The notes: generated by a model not told the origin, from the sequence alone. A DNA stretch of 64,000 nucleotides from Planktothrix sp. PCC 11201 (GCF_900009135.1 NZ_LT797710.1:61857-125856), one strand, 5' to 3'. Positions 1 to 10,051 are shown, numbered from the stretch's first letter. A program made the numbers and translations.

Positions 1-2348
1 TGCCGATACATTAGGCTCATTTGCCGTAGAATAGCGGGAATTTCCCAAGGCATCGGTAAAAGACGCCCTAAACGTTGTTTTCGTTCTGCCATTCGTTTTT
101 GAATGGCTGCGGTATAACGAGAAACTTGTTTGACCTTTGCGGTGCTTTTTTCTAATAGTCCATAGCGAGAAATTTGGAGCGTTTGAGGACAGTTATAAAT
201 CAGAATTTCCCCATTTTCTAAATGGGCTTCTAATCGAATTTCCCAAGTTCCCGGGGGTAAATCAATTAAGGCTTCAAATCCACTTTCGGCGCTTCCTATC
301 CACTTAGGAAAAACCTGTCCCACATCCACACGACGTAACCCATAGGCACAAATCACCCATTGATTACCGTAGATTAATTTTAACTGTGTAATTCGCTGAG
401 TTGGATGGCAACACCAACCGGCAAATAGAATTTGTCCCTGTCTTTGTTCCCACTGTGACGGCACATCAAAGGACGCTCTCAAACTAGAAACTGTTAAGGG
501 ATAACGGGCGAATACCGTCCATTTTCCGTTACTATCTTGGGCTTCTAATTCTACTAAAGAATTGCCTTGGGGAACACGAATTTGCAGATAAAATCCTGAT
601 GATTTTGCTTGGGAATAGGCCGCATGAATCTCCGCCACATCTTGACGTTCAATACCATATTCTCCGGTGAAAATATCCGTTCCTATTCTGGCTCTTACTG
701 CTTTTAGTTCTTGATTTCCCGTATGAAAACACCAACCGGAAATATTCAAAAATTTCTCGGTAAACCCTATTAATTCCCAATTGAGAGGAAAATCTAGCGA
801 GTAGATATATCGACGGCGAAATTGTTTTAACCGTCGTTTAGCCCCGAGCCATTTTCCTCGCAGTTTCCAAAATTTGGAGGACTTCATGGCGATAATTTCT
901 CCCTGGGCTTTACCCAGTTCATCTTCTAAACTGAATATTTTATTTAAGGCTTGTTCAAATTGAGATTCTGCCCCGAATAATTTAAGTTGGGTGCGACCTA
1001 ATTCGTCTTCTAAGGTTAGGAGTTTAGCCAGTCCATCTTGATATTGAATACTGGTAACTTGTAGTTTAAATTCCGTTTTTTCTAGGGCGGTTTCCGATTC
1101 CAGACATCGAGCTAATATTTCTTGATATTTAGCATATAAGGGGATATACTTTTCATGAATATCTTGATATTTACCCTGGGTTTGACCTAATTCTATTTCT
1201 GTGGCAACGAGTTTATTTACTGCTTGTTCAAATTGGGTTTTAAACCCTTCTAATTCCCCTTGAGTTTTGCCGAGTTCTTCTTCGGTAGAGATTAACTTTG
1301 TAATGGCTTCCCCGGCTTTGATTTCTACACCGTTGAGTTTTAACTGAGTTTCACCCAGGAGATTTTCAGTTTTAATTAAACGTTCAACAGCATCTTGAAA
1401 GCGTTCTTGCCATTCTTGAATATCCGTTTGTAAAATATCTCGATCTTTGAGTAAAATATCTAAATCTTTTGCGAGAACAGACTGATTTTTTTCTAATTTT
1501 CTGAGTTTTGCCCAATCTTCAAAAACCCAATCGGCGGATAAAGGCTGATTTAAACTCTCTAATTCCGATGCCGTTAAATTGCTATTTAAGGGGTAAGCAG
1601 TGGCTTCTAAAGTTTGATAGAGTTCAATGGCTTCAGGGAAATAGGCTTTAATAAACAGGGGTTTTGGAGTAGCTAAAATCCGATTTACTAATAGAGACGG
1701 CTCGAATTTATCGGAAAATTCACCCTGTAAATTAAGATTAAATTTATGATTAATTTCTTCAATAAAATCAGATGGTTGATTGCCAATAGTATAAACATTT
1801 GCTAACAAACAATTATCGGGATGTTGATGATAAAAGTCTAAAACTTTGCGATTATAATTGCTCCACATTTGGATGGCAATTTCGGGATGGTCTAGTAAGG
1901 TAGCATCCGTCGCCCGACGATACAAAGAGTCGATGACTTCCCAAGGAGAACGATAGACAAAAATAAATTTAGCTTGGGGTAATAATTGATGCCAAAAGTC
2001 CAAAAATAAAGTAGTTCTAGGATCTTTCCATCCCCAAGCTGAAGACGAATCTTGATTAATTTCAATCAGTTTTTTAGCGGTTTCTATCTCTTGTTCTGTG
2101 AGGGAGATTTCCCCTGAGAATACACACCCCAGTTCATCAATATTATTGCTTTTAAAAATAGATTTGTGAAAGTCTACAAAATCAACATTTTCAAAATGAC
2201 CTTTAATATTACCATAGTCGGCACCGACTAACTGTTTACCAATATTAACCCCTAGATTTTGTAGCAGGGAAGCGGTTAAAGAGGTTCCTGAGCGGTGCAT
2301 TCCGGCAATGATAATAATGGGAGAAGGGGTGTTATTTGTATCCATCAT
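1..2348 (-). CDS. Sulfotransferase-like protein with long coiled coil, 3' end outside window
   Basis: The reading frame is open from an ATG at 2348 (or 2345) to the window edge, about 782 codons, so the C-terminus is missing. The first 25 residues carry a PAPS-binding-type P-loop (IIIIAGMHRSGTSLT), followed by GWKDPRTTLF and FVYRSPWEVIDSLYRR, the pattern of sulfotransferases acting on carbohydrates. Residues about 290-500 are a long coiled coil of repeated LxxTExELGxTQ-like units. After it come regions rich in aromatic residues and beta strands. It lies downstream of and in the same direction as wzt and wzm, so a role in sulfating or assembling an exported polysaccharide is likely by context. 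The substrate cannot be told. A glycosyltransferase domain may follow beyond the edge; that is a guess. Confidence 0.8.
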   Translation of the reverse strand, partial: MMDTNNTPSPIIIIAGMHRSGTSLTASLLQNLGVNIGKQLVGADYGNIKGHFENVDFVDFHKSIFKSNNIDELGCVFSGEISLTEQEIETAKKLIEINQDSSSAWGWKDPRTTLFLDFWHQLLPQAKFIFVYRSPWEVIDSLYRRATDATLLDHPEIAIQMWSNYNRKVLDFYHQHPDNCLLANVYTIGNQPSDFIEEINHKFNLNLQGEFSDKFEPSLLVNRILATPKPLFIKAYFPEAIELYQTLEATAYPLNSNLTASELESLNQPLSADWVFEDWAKLRKLEKNQSVLAKDLDILLKDRDILQTDIQEWQERFQDAVERLIKTENLLGETQLKLNGVEIKAGEAITKLISTEEELGKTQGELEGFKTQFEQAVNKLVATEIELGQTQGKYQDIHEKYIPLYAKYQEILARCLESETALEKTEFKLQVTSIQYQDGLAKLLTLEDELGRTQLKLFGAESQFEQALNKIFSLEDELGKAQGEIIAMKSSKFWKLRGKWLGAKRRLKQFRRRYIYSLDFPLNWELIGFTEKFLNISGWCFHTGNQELKAVRARIGTDIFTGEYGIERQDVAEIHAAYSQAKSSGFYLQIRVPQGNSLVELEAQDSNGKWTVFARYPLTVSSLRASFDVPSQWEQRQGQILFAGWCCHPTQRITQLKLIYGNQWVICAYGLRRVDVGQVFPKWIGSAESGFEALIDLPPGTWEIRLEAHLENGEILIYNCPQTLQISRYGLLEKSTAKVKQVSRYTAAIQKRMAERKQRLGRLLPMPWEIPAILRQMSLMYR

Positions 2349-2396
2349 GTTCTTGGGGTTCTATTTCAGCGTTTTAATCACAATCAACAACAATAT

Positions 2397-3815
2397 TTAA
2401 AGACCTAGTTCCGATGCTGTCTTGACTAAACCGGACTTGATTTTTAAACTGGGTTCAATCAACAAGTCCACTACCCCAGTGCTACAGGAATCTTCATAGG
2501 GTTGAACTCGGAACATCCCAACATCAATACAGCGATCTAAATAAGTAAATTCACCCTCTACAATACCAGAAACCCCCGCATTCAGGAAATACACATCTGG
2601 TGATAGTTGACATTCAAACTTAAATTTGATGGCAATGGTCGTTCCGGGTTCAATCTGTTTAATAGATTGAGATGTGGCTAAAAAGGAGGCTCCCGCTAAT
2701 TCAAATCCACTTACGGTTTTAATTAACATTCCAAAGCGAACATGGGAGGCGAGTTTATCAAATTTCACGGAATAGGTGTAAATATAACTATTTCGAGCGA
2801 CTAAATGATTTACGGTTTCACCCCCTAGGGTAATAATATGGGGTTCTAAAATTTCCGCCCCCCTGGAGGGATATTTAATCGGATGATCAGGAACTAATTT
2901 GGGATCAAAATAATCTTTATAATGTCCATTTTTTGTATTCCAAGAAGGTAGGACGGAGGGAGAGGCTGGGTTTTTAGGATGGGACTGATTTTTTTGGGCA
3001 TCTTCTTCAATTTCCTCCGAAGGTTGGGAGGATTTACGGGTTAAATGTTGAATTTCATCTCGGATCATGATCATTTGATCCGCATCGGCATAGATCATTT
3101 TTTGATATTTAGAAATGATCATTTTAGGAGTATGTTCGAGTAATAATTCTCCCCGATCCATTAATACAGCCGAGTCACAGAGTTGAATAATTGAAGGGGC
3201 TGAATGGGAGACAAATAAAATGGTGCCACCCCGATCTTTGATTTCATGAATTCGACTAAAACATTTGCGTTGAAAGGCTTCATCTCCAACGGATAAGGCT
3301 TCATCAACAATTAAAATATCAGGATCAACACTGGTAGCTACCGCAAATCCTAAACGGACATACATCCCGCTGGAATAGGTTTTGACGGGTTGATCAATAA
3401 AATCTCCAATATCAGCAAAAGCAGCAATACTATCAAATTTGGCTTCAATTTCATGGGTTTTTAATCCCAATAATTGACCATTAAAAAATACATTTTGTCG
3501 CCCGGTAAATTCAGGATTAAACCCACTCCCGAGTTCTAATAGGGCGGAAACTCGACCATTAACTTCCACGTCTCCTTGAGTTGGGGTTAAAGTTCCCACA
3601 ATTATTTGTAATAGGGTACTTTTTCCCGAACCATTGCGACCGACAACCCCCAGGGTTTGGCCTTTCCAAACTTCTAAATTTATATCTTGCAATGCCCAAA
3701 AATTATGCGCCAGACTTTTTCCAGGCACAAAAACCTCCTTCAATCGATCCACCGGATGGCGATAACGTTTGAAGCATTTAGAGACGTGATTAACGGATAT
3801 AGCAATTTCGGTCAT
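2397..3815 (-). CDS. wzt: Polysaccharide ABC transporter ATP-binding subunit (Wzt/TagH type)
   Basis: 472 residues starting at ATG 3815. The N-terminal ABC ATPase has Walker A GRNGSGKST at 59-67, the signature YSSGM at 147-151 in the form typical of O-antigen/teichoic-acid exporters, Walker B DILIVDEAL around 166-174 and the switch His at 204. After a charged linker rich in Ser, Glu and Pro (about 255-300), residues 310-450 form a beta-rich domain like the Wzt C-terminal carbohydrate-recognition domain. It powers export of a finished lipid-linked glycan with the permease encoded 66 bp upstream. Which glycan is bound is unknown. Confidence 0.93.
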   Translation of the reverse strand: MTEIAISVNHVSKCFKRYRHPVDRLKEVFVPGKSLAHNFWALQDINLEVWKGQTLGVVGRNGSGKSTLLQIIVGTLTPTQGDVEVNGRVSALLELGSGFNPEFTGRQNVFFNGQLLGLKTHEIEAKFDSIAAFADIGDFIDQPVKTYSSGMYVRLGFAVATSVDPDILIVDEALSVGDEAFQRKCFSRIHEIKDRGGTILFVSHSAPSIIQLCDSAVLMDRGELLLEHTPKMIISKYQKMIYADADQMIMIRDEIQHLTRKSSQPSEEIEEDAQKNQSHPKNPASPSVLPSWNTKNGHYKDYFDPKLVPDHPIKYPSRGAEILEPHIITLGGETVNHLVARNSYIYTYSVKFDKLASHVRFGMLIKTVSGFELAGASFLATSQSIKQIEPGTTIAIKFKFECQLSPDVYFLNAGVSGIVEGEFTYLDRCIDVGMFRVQPYEDSCSTGVVDLLIEPSLKIKSGLVKTASELGL

Positions 3816-3881
3816 TCGATGTTGATTTCCCGGTTTATCAGTGATCAGTTTGTGTGTGAGTTGTGTGAGGAACTGTCACCG

Positions 3882-4739
3882 CTACAAAACGTCAGCAAAG
3901 GCTGGACGCAACCGTCTATAAACCCATAGGCCCCCATAAAATATAACCAGGGCAATAATTGAGGATATGGCTAATTCTCCCCAATGTCTCATTTCCCCGA
4001 CTAAAACTAAATCTCGATAGCTTTCTGAAAGTCCGGTAATGGGATTGCACCAAACAATCCAAAATTGCCAGGATTCGGGAACTTTGGCAACGGGATATAA
4101 AATTGGTGTCACATAAAACCAAAGGTTTAAAATTACGCCTAAACTCTGGGGAATATCGCGTAGAAATACGGTTAATCCAGCTGTTAAGTAGCCTAACCCG
4201 GCGGTTAATAAAACTTGGGGTATCCAAACTAACGGCAGTAACCAAAGGGTGGGGTGGAGGATTTGAGAAGACAAGGCGGTTAAGCCAATTAAGGCTACTA
4301 AGCCAAAGGAGCTTTCAATAAAGGCGGAAAAAATCGGTACCAGGGGCAATAATCCCAGGGGAAAAACCACCTTTTTGACTAAATTCGGCTGTCCAACGAC
4401 GGAACTGGCGGCTTGAATTAATCCATTTGTGAAGGCAAACCAAGGAATTAAACCCGCAAATAGCCACAGGCCAAAGGCTAATTCGTTATCGGGAAACCCC
4501 TCAAGATTGAGTTTGACCTTGAGAACAATGGAAAAAACATAGGTATAAATCAGCAGTTGGGACAGCTGATTCAACAGAGGCCAGAGGTTGCCAAGAATCG
4601 AACCTTTGTATCGTGCCTCTAAGTCCCTTCGGACTAATGTACTTAGCAGATTCAGTTTGAGGGATAATCGGCTATTGACAAGCGACCATTGACTCCCACG
4701 CCCCGAAGTTCTGACAAAACCCTTGATTGACCGCAGCAA
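3882..4739 (-). CDS. wzm: ABC-2 type polysaccharide export permease (Wzm type)
   Basis: 285 residues with about six hydrophobic segments and the ABC-2 permease pattern VRRDLEARYKGSILGNLWPLL near residue 37. A central FLRDIPQSLGVILNLWFYVTPILYP block is typical of the TagG/Wzm family. It is the membrane channel partner of the Wzt ATPase that follows on the same strand. The only start in frame is a TTG at 4739; in-frame TAG and TGA codons lie just upstream and there is no early ATG. The opposite-strand frames in this region are shadows. Confidence 0.92.
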   Translation of the reverse strand: MLRSIKGFVRTSGRGSQWSLVNSRLSLKLNLLSTLVRRDLEARYKGSILGNLWPLLNQLSQLLIYTYVFSIVLKVKLNLEGFPDNELAFGLWLFAGLIPWFAFTNGLIQAASSVVGQPNLVKKVVFPLGLLPLVPIFSAFIESSFGLVALIGLTALSSQILHPTLWLLPLVWIPQVLLTAGLGYLTAGLTVFLRDIPQSLGVILNLWFYVTPILYPVAKVPESWQFWIVWCNPITGLSESYRDLVLVGEMRHWGELAISSIIALVIFYGGLWVYRRLRPAFADVL

Positions 4740-4927
4740 TTTTTTCGTCCTCGTTCACTACACACACCATGATTTCAAGTTCACCACCTGACACAAAGAG
4801 CCAAGAAGACCTCAACCCTAAAGTCAACAGTGTTATCAGATATCCCGGCCAGAGGATTATTACTCCCAGATCTTGATCTTAATCAATCAGTGTGCCATAC
4901 AAAGTGTCCAGAAAGCTAGTCCAAGAA

Positions 4928-5032
4928 GTAATTACGAATGGGGAATGGGGAATGGGGAATGGGGAATGGGGAATGGGGAATGGGGAATAGAAAGAGTTTA
5001 CCTCCCCTGCTCCCCAGCCTCCCCCGCCTCTC
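4928..5032. repeat. Composite dispersed repeat, copy 1 (GGGGAAT array plus CTCCCC tract)
   Basis: A GTAATTACGAAT segment is followed by seven GGGGAAT heptamers (4939-4988), the junction AGAAAGAGTTTAC (4989-5001) and a C-rich CTCCCCTGC-like tract. The same parts in reverse order and complement occur at 24432-24655, so this is one repeat family found in both orientations. Confidence 0.85.
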
Positions 5033-5035
5033 TAA

Positions 5036-5158
5036 TTAATGAGCGGAACCGTTACCATGGTAATCGTCGCTATTATAGAAGCCGTTTTTGGTTCCGAAGA
5101 ACAGACAGCCCAGGGTAAAGAACACCGTTAATACGGTCAGGATTAATTTAATATCCAT
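5036..5158 (-). CDS. Small single-pass membrane protein, 40 aa
   Basis: A 40-residue ORF runs from ATG 5158 to TAA at 5036. One hydrophobic helix (about residues 4-22, containing LTVLTVFFTLGCLFF) is followed by a polar tail GTKNGFYNSDDYHGNGSAH with a His/Gly/Asp-rich end. A GTGGAG purine stretch lies about 15 nt upstream. The composition, with one transmembrane helix and a short soluble tail, resembles the many small subunits of cyanobacterial thylakoid complexes. I do not recognise the family with certainty and assign no function. The hydrophobic/polar layout and clean start and stop argue for a real gene; a frame on the opposite strand covers the same bases. Confidence 0.7.
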   Translation of the reverse strand: MDIKLILTVLTVFFTLGCLFFGTKNGFYNSDDYHGNGSAH

Positions 5159-5337
5159 TTTTGGTAATCAACTCCACTCAATACGCTTTTGATTGTAGAC
5201 CGTTCTGAGTTGGCAGGTGTATAGCAAATCCGTAGTGAGAGTTTTAATATTCTATCCCGGGGTTTGTTTAAATTCAGAATTTAGGTTTGATCAGTTACAA
5301 TAAAACCCGAGGCTTTCTCATTGATTAATTGAATCTC

Positions 5338-8300
5338 ATGCTGAGAAAAAATTTGTTTTTTAAAGTGATCTTAGTGGGATTGAGTTTAGGATTTATTCTG
5401 GATCTCACCGCTAAGTTCTGGGGAGAGTTTATTTGGTTTGAAGAAGTTAATTATTTGTCGGTTTTTCAAGGACGATTACTGATAGAAGTTGGGTTGGCTC
5501 TACTGGGTTTATTAATAACTGTGGCTTGGTTAATGGGGAATTTAGTGATAGCTCGACGCTATCGATATTTGTCTCAAGATTTACAAAATAAACCTCCCGA
5601 TCATCTTTTTGATTTATCTCATCAGAATTTACCTCGATTTTCCTTGGGATTACCTTCGCTTCTAATGCTGGTGATGGGTTTCTCCCTGTTGCTGGGTTTG
5701 ATTATTATTCATTATAGCCAGATTTTTATTAGTTATTGGCATTGGGATTCGAGTCAACCTCTATTTTCTAAACTTCCGGCTCAGTTTGAACCTCAAATTT
5801 TTGAGCAATGGATTAAAAATTTTAAAGACTACAGTTGGAAAATACCTGTTTTAGTAATTTTAGTAATTTCTATTCTCTGGAATTCTTTAATTGTTTTTAG
5901 TTTTATTGCTTTAATCTTTGGTTTTGGATTTAGCTTATTATTATCAAGTCATTGGGCAAATTTCTTGCAATATTTTTATCCTACTTCTTTTAACCAAGTC
6001 GAACCCTTATTAAATCGAGATATTAGCTTTTATATTTTTAGTCTTCCCATTGCCCACCTGTTAGAATTTTGGGTAATTGGATTGTTTTCAGTTAGTTTTA
6101 TTACTTGTAGTTTAATATATTTACTATCTGGAAATAGTCTCAGTCAAGGACGATTCCCAAGTTTTTCCCAACCCCAGCAACGTCACCTGCACGGACTAGC
6201 GGGGCTTTTAATGTTTAGTTGTGCGATGCGGTATTGGTTAGCTCGTTATGAACTTTTATACTCCACCCAGGGGGTTGTATTTGGGGCAGATTTTACCGAT
6301 ATCAATGTATTAAAACCTGGTTATTTATTGTTATCTATAATTGCTCTATTTCTTTCTGTTTTTCTAATCTGGCAATCTCTTTTTTCGGTCAAAAAAGTCA
6401 GACCATATATTGATATTTTTTTAAGAAAAATAGGGGTACTATCTCTAATTAAAAACCGAAATTCACGCCGAGATAAATTATTCGCAGATAGCTATTCCCT
6501 TAGAGTAATATTTACTTGGTATTTAGGGCTGAGTCTTCTAGTGGTAAGTATTATTCCCAATTTGGTTCAACAGTTTATTGTTCAACCCAACGAATTAGAG
6601 CGAGAATTACCTTATATTAAACACAGTATTAAGTATACTCGCCAAGGCTTTAATTTAGATAAAATCAATGTTGAAACTTTTGATCCCAATGCTAAATTAA
6701 GTTATACCGATATTCAAAATAATAATTTAACCATCGATAATATTCGTCTTTGGGATAAACGACCGTTATTACAAACAAATCGTCAATTACAACAAATTCG
6801 TCTTTATTATGAATTTTCCGATGCTGATTATGATCGATATTCCATTTTACCCGATAAATTTTTAGGAAAGTTTAATACGGGTTTACAAAAACAACAGGTA
6901 CTGATCGCCCCTCGGGAATTAAATTATGAATTAGTGCCGGAAAAAGCCAAGACTTGGGTTAATGAGCATTTGGTTTATACTCATGGTTATGGTTTTACCC
7001 TTTCTCCAGTCAATCGGGTGGCTGAGGGCGGTCTCCCTGAATTTTTTGTTAAAAATATTGGCGCTGATCCCCAATTAGATCCCGATACCACCTTAGAAGT
7101 TTCTCCTCGAATTAAAAATATTATTCCGATTGGTAAACCTCGACTTTATTACGGTTTATTGACTAATACTCAAATCATGACTTCTACTCAGGTCAAAGAA
7201 CTGGATTTTCCCTTGGGCAATGAGAATGTTTATAATATCTATGATGGTGAGGGTGGCATTATCATTGGCACCGGATGGAAACGGTTTTTATTTGCCTATT
7301 ATTTAAAAAATTGGCAAATGCTATTTACCGATAACTTCACCCCCGAAACTAAGTTATTATTTCGGCGTAATATCTTAGAAAGGGTAAAGGCGATCGCTCC
7401 TTTTCTCCATTATGATAGTAACCCCTATCTTGTGGTTGCTGACTCTAATTTCCCATCCGTAGATCATAATTATTTATATTGGATGATTGATGCTTATACC
7501 ACCAGTAATATGTACCCCTATTCCGATCCCGAAGGGGCGGGATTTAACTATATTAGAAATTCGGTTAAAGTAATTGTTGATGCTTATAACGGTAAGGTGA
7601 AGTTCTATTCATTAGAGGAAGATAAAGATCCCATCATATCCACACTAAAACAGGTTTTTCCTGATTTGTTTAATTCTATTGAAGAAATGCCTATTACCCT
7701 GCGTCAACATATTCGCTATCCCCTTGATTTATTTAGTGTTCAATCTCAACATTTACTCACTTATCACATGAGTGATCCGATTGTTTTTTATAATCGGGAA
7801 GACCTCTGGCGGGTTCCAGTAGAAATTTATGCGAGTAAACAACAACCCATGGAACCCTATTATTTAATCATGCGATTACCGACGGAAAAAACCGAGGAAT
7901 TTATGCTGCTGCTGCCCTTTACTCCTGCTAGTCGGAATAACTTAGTCGCCTGGTTAGCGGCTCGCTCTGATCTCGAACATTATGGCAGTTTACTATTATA
8001 TCGTTTCCCCAAACAACGCCTGATTTTTGGGCCGGAACAGGTAGAAGCTTTAATTAACCAAGAACCCGAAATTTCTGAGCAGATTTCCCTCTGGAGTCGT
8101 CAAGGTTCCCGGGTAATTCAAGGCAATTTATTAGTAATTCCCATTGAACAATCCCTACTTTATGTTGAACCTTTATATTTAGAGGCAGAGGAAAATAGTT
8201 TACCGACCTTAGTTAGAGTAATTGTTGCTAGTGAAAACCGAGTTGTGATGCGACCAACCTTAGAAGAAGCATTAAGAGACATCTTTCAAGTCCCACCGAT

Positions 8301-8349
8301 TCAACCCTCTGCTCCCCTAAATTTATCCCAACCAAAGCCAGTTAAATAA
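5338..8349 (+). CDS. UPF0182 family large membrane protein
   Basis: About 1003 residues from ATG 5338; a TTG three codons earlier at 5329 is less likely. The first 420 residues hold roughly seven hydrophobic segments, including the start LFFKVILVGLSLGFILD and LLMLVMGFSLLLGLIII. The remaining 580 residues are soluble and presumably periplasmic. They contain conserved-looking stretches of the UPF0182 (COG1615) family such as LYYGLLTNTQIM, GEGGI and NPYLVVADSNFP, followed by YWMIDAYTTSNMYPYS. The family occurs in cyanobacteria and actinobacteria and its function is unknown. The length matches full-size members and the gene looks intact. It stands alone, converging on nadE with a gap of only 7 bp. 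Confidence 0.9.
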   Translation: MLRKNLFFKVILVGLSLGFILDLTAKFWGEFIWFEEVNYLSVFQGRLLIEVGLALLGLLITVAWLMGNLVIARRYRYLSQDLQNKPPDHLFDLSHQNLPRFSLGLPSLLMLVMGFSLLLGLIIIHYSQIFISYWHWDSSQPLFSKLPAQFEPQIFEQWIKNFKDYSWKIPVLVILVISILWNSLIVFSFIALIFGFGFSLLLSSHWANFLQYFYPTSFNQVEPLLNRDISFYIFSLPIAHLLEFWVIGLFSVSFITCSLIYLLSGNSLSQGRFPSFSQPQQRHLHGLAGLLMFSCAMRYWLARYELLYSTQGVVFGADFTDINVLKPGYLLLSIIALFLSVFLIWQSLFSVKKVRPYIDIFLRKIGVLSLIKNRNSRRDKLFADSYSLRVIFTWYLGLSLLVVSIIPNLVQQFIVQPNELERELPYIKHSIKYTRQGFNLDKINVETFDPNAKLSYTDIQNNNLTIDNIRLWDKRPLLQTNRQLQQIRLYYEFSDADYDRYSILPDKFLGKFNTGLQKQQVLIAPRELNYELVPEKAKTWVNEHLVYTHGYGFTLSPVNRVAEGGLPEFFVKNIGADPQLDPDTTLEVSPRIKNIIPIGKPRLYYGLLTNTQIMTSTQVKELDFPLGNENVYNIYDGEGGIIIGTGWKRFLFAYYLKNWQMLFTDNFTPETKLLFRRNILERVKAIAPFLHYDSNPYLVVADSNFPSVDHNYLYWMIDAYTTSNMYPYSDPEGAGFNYIRNSVKVIVDAYNGKVKFYSLEEDKDPIISTLKQVFPDLFNSIEEMPITLRQHIRYPLDLFSVQSQHLLTYHMSDPIVFYNREDLWRVPVEIYASKQQPMEPYYLIMRLPTEKTEEFMLLLPFTPASRNNLVAWLAARSDLEHYGSLLLYRFPKQRLIFGPEQVEALINQEPEISEQISLWSRQGSRVIQGNLLVIPIEQSLLYVEPLYLEAEENSLPTLVRVIVASENRVVMRPTLEEALRDIFQVPPIQPSAPLNLSQPKPVK

Positions 8350-8356
8350 AGAGGGA

Positions 8357-10051
8357 TTACCAATAAATCCCTTTAGCAATGGGCATTCTCCATCCAGTTC
8401 CAAAAGCGCGATCGCTAATTTTTAATCCCGGGGCTGCTTGACGACGTTTAAATTCTGCTATCATCACTAATTTAATCACTTTCTGAACCACCAATTCTTG
8501 ATGTCCTGCTTCCACAATTTCAGCTAAGGATTGATGTTTTTCAATTAAACGATATAAAATATCATCTAAAATTTCATAAGGGGGTAAAGAATCTTGATCG
8601 ACTTGTCCGGGTTTAAGTTCTGCGCTGGGTGGCTTTGTTAATATATGATCAGGAATGATTTCTTTGCCATGATATTGATTAAACCAAGAACACAAGGAAT
8701 AAACCCTGGTTTTAGGCACATCGGCAATTACCGCTAATCCCCCATTCATATCCCCATATAAGGTACAATATCCTACCGCCATTTCTGATTTATTCCCTGT
8801 AGTTAATAGCAAATGTCCGAATTTATTAGAAACCGCCATTAATAGTGTGCCTCGGATGCGAGATTGCAGGTTTTCTTCTGCTAACCCAAAGGAGGTTCCT
8901 GCAAAGATCGGATCTAGGGTTTGATCAAAGGTTTTCATTAAATCCTCAATGGGTAAAGTTTGGGTTTGTATTCCTAAATTATTGGCTAATTCTAAGGCAT
9001 CTTGAATCGAATGATCGGAACTATATGGAGAGGGCATTAACACCCCTAAAACCTTTTCTTTGCCTAATGCTTCCGTTGCGATCGCAGCGACTAAAGCCGA
9101 ATCAATTCCGCCACTTAAACCTAAAATAACTTGAGAAAATCCACACTTATGCACATAATCTTTTACGCCTAAAACCAACGCTAACCAAATTTCTTGATCC
9201 TGACTTTCAATTAAGTTTATTTGCTGGTTTTGGTCAGAAACAGCAATTAAATCTTGTGTATTTGGGTCAAATTCTATAATTTCAAAATCCGTATCAAAAG
9301 GTTTTAAACTTAATATTTTATCACCATTTTTATTAAATGCAAAACTACAGCCATCAAAAATTAAATCATCATTTCCCCCCACTTGATTCGCATACAAAAT
9401 GGGAATATTATACCGTTTTGCACTATGACTAATTAAAGATTGTCTGAACTTCTGTTTCCCCACTTGATAGGGAGAAGCCGATAAATTAACGACTAAATCT
9501 ATATTTTTTTCTACTAATTCTGCTAAAGGATTACAAGCATAATTACGCTTACCCCAAAATGATTCATCATTCCATAAATCCTCACAAATTGTTACCCCAA
9601 TTTTAATCCTTTCTCCAGAATTTTCTAAAATAAAAAAATCACTTTCTAACCCCGGTTCAAAATATCGATCTTCATCAAAAACATCATAGGTCGGTAATAA
9701 TCGCTTCTGAAAATACTGTTTAATTTCACCCTGTTCTAATAAGGCTGCACTGTTATAAATCGGGTTTCCCCCATTTTTTTGATAGTCTAAATTGGGTTCA
9801 ACTGTTCCTACTAATACCGCAATTCCTGGCGGTAAATCTCTTGCTAATTGCTCTAACTTTTCCGTTGCTGCTTGAATAAAACTGGGACGAATTAATAAAT
9901 CTCTGGGAGGATATCCTGTTAAGGATAATTCTGTTGTTAATAACAAATCACATCCGGCGGCCAAGGCTTTTTCTGCTGCTTCTAATATCCGTTGGGCGTT
10001 TCCCGTTAAGTCTCCAACGGTGGGGTTAAGTTGAGCGATCGCAATTTTCAT
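8357..10051 (-). CDS. nadE: Glutamine-dependent NAD+ synthetase
   Basis: Fusion of an N-terminal nitrilase-type glutaminase and a C-terminal ATP-dependent NAD synthase, making NAD+ from nicotinate adenine dinucleotide, ATP and glutamine. Numbered from the Met of MKIAIAQLNP at 10051, the glutaminase triad is Glu41 (TELSLTGYP), Lys117 (KRLLP) and Cys156 (TICEDLW). The synthase P-loop is SGGIDS at 313-318. An in-frame ATG at 10066 would add five residues, but the MKIA start fits family N-termini. The 564-residue length is usual. A nadA gene occurs at 43502, so both an early and the last step of NAD synthesis are in the window, unlinked. Confidence 0.95.
   Translation of the reverse strand: MKIAIAQLNPTVGDLTGNAQRILEAAEKALAAGCDLLLTTELSLTGYPPRDLLIRPSFIQAATEKLEQLARDLPPGIAVLVGTVEPNLDYQKNGGNPIYNSAALLEQGEIKQYFQKRLLPTYDVFDEDRYFEPGLESDFFILENSGERIKIGVTICEDLWNDESFWGKRNYACNPLAELVEKNIDLVVNLSASPYQVGKQKFRQSLISHSAKRYNIPILYANQVGGNDDLIFDGCSFAFNKNGDKILSLKPFDTDFEIIEFDPNTQDLIAVSDQNQQINLIESQDQEIWLALVLGVKDYVHKCGFSQVILGLSGGIDSALVAAIATEALGKEKVLGVLMPSPYSSDHSIQDALELANNLGIQTQTLPIEDLMKTFDQTLDPIFAGTSFGLAEENLQSRIRGTLLMAVSNKFGHLLLTTGNKSEMAVGYCTLYGDMNGGLAVIADVPKTRVYSLCSWFNQYHGKEIIPDHILTKPPSAELKPGQVDQDSLPPYEILDDILYRLIEKHQSLAEIVEAGHQELVVQKVIKLVMIAEFKRRQAAPGLKISDRAFGTGWRMPIAKGIYW

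Noticed and set aside
3841..3885. Yfr1-like small RNA (TCCTCACAC on the minus strand)
   Set aside because: The core is only partly like the Yfr1 loop, there is no flanking stem or T-run terminator, and it lies in the short wzm-wzt spacer.
4873..5118. 81-codon plus-strand frame
   Set aside because: It reads through the GGGGAAT heptamer array and lies opposite the better-supported 40-aa membrane peptide.
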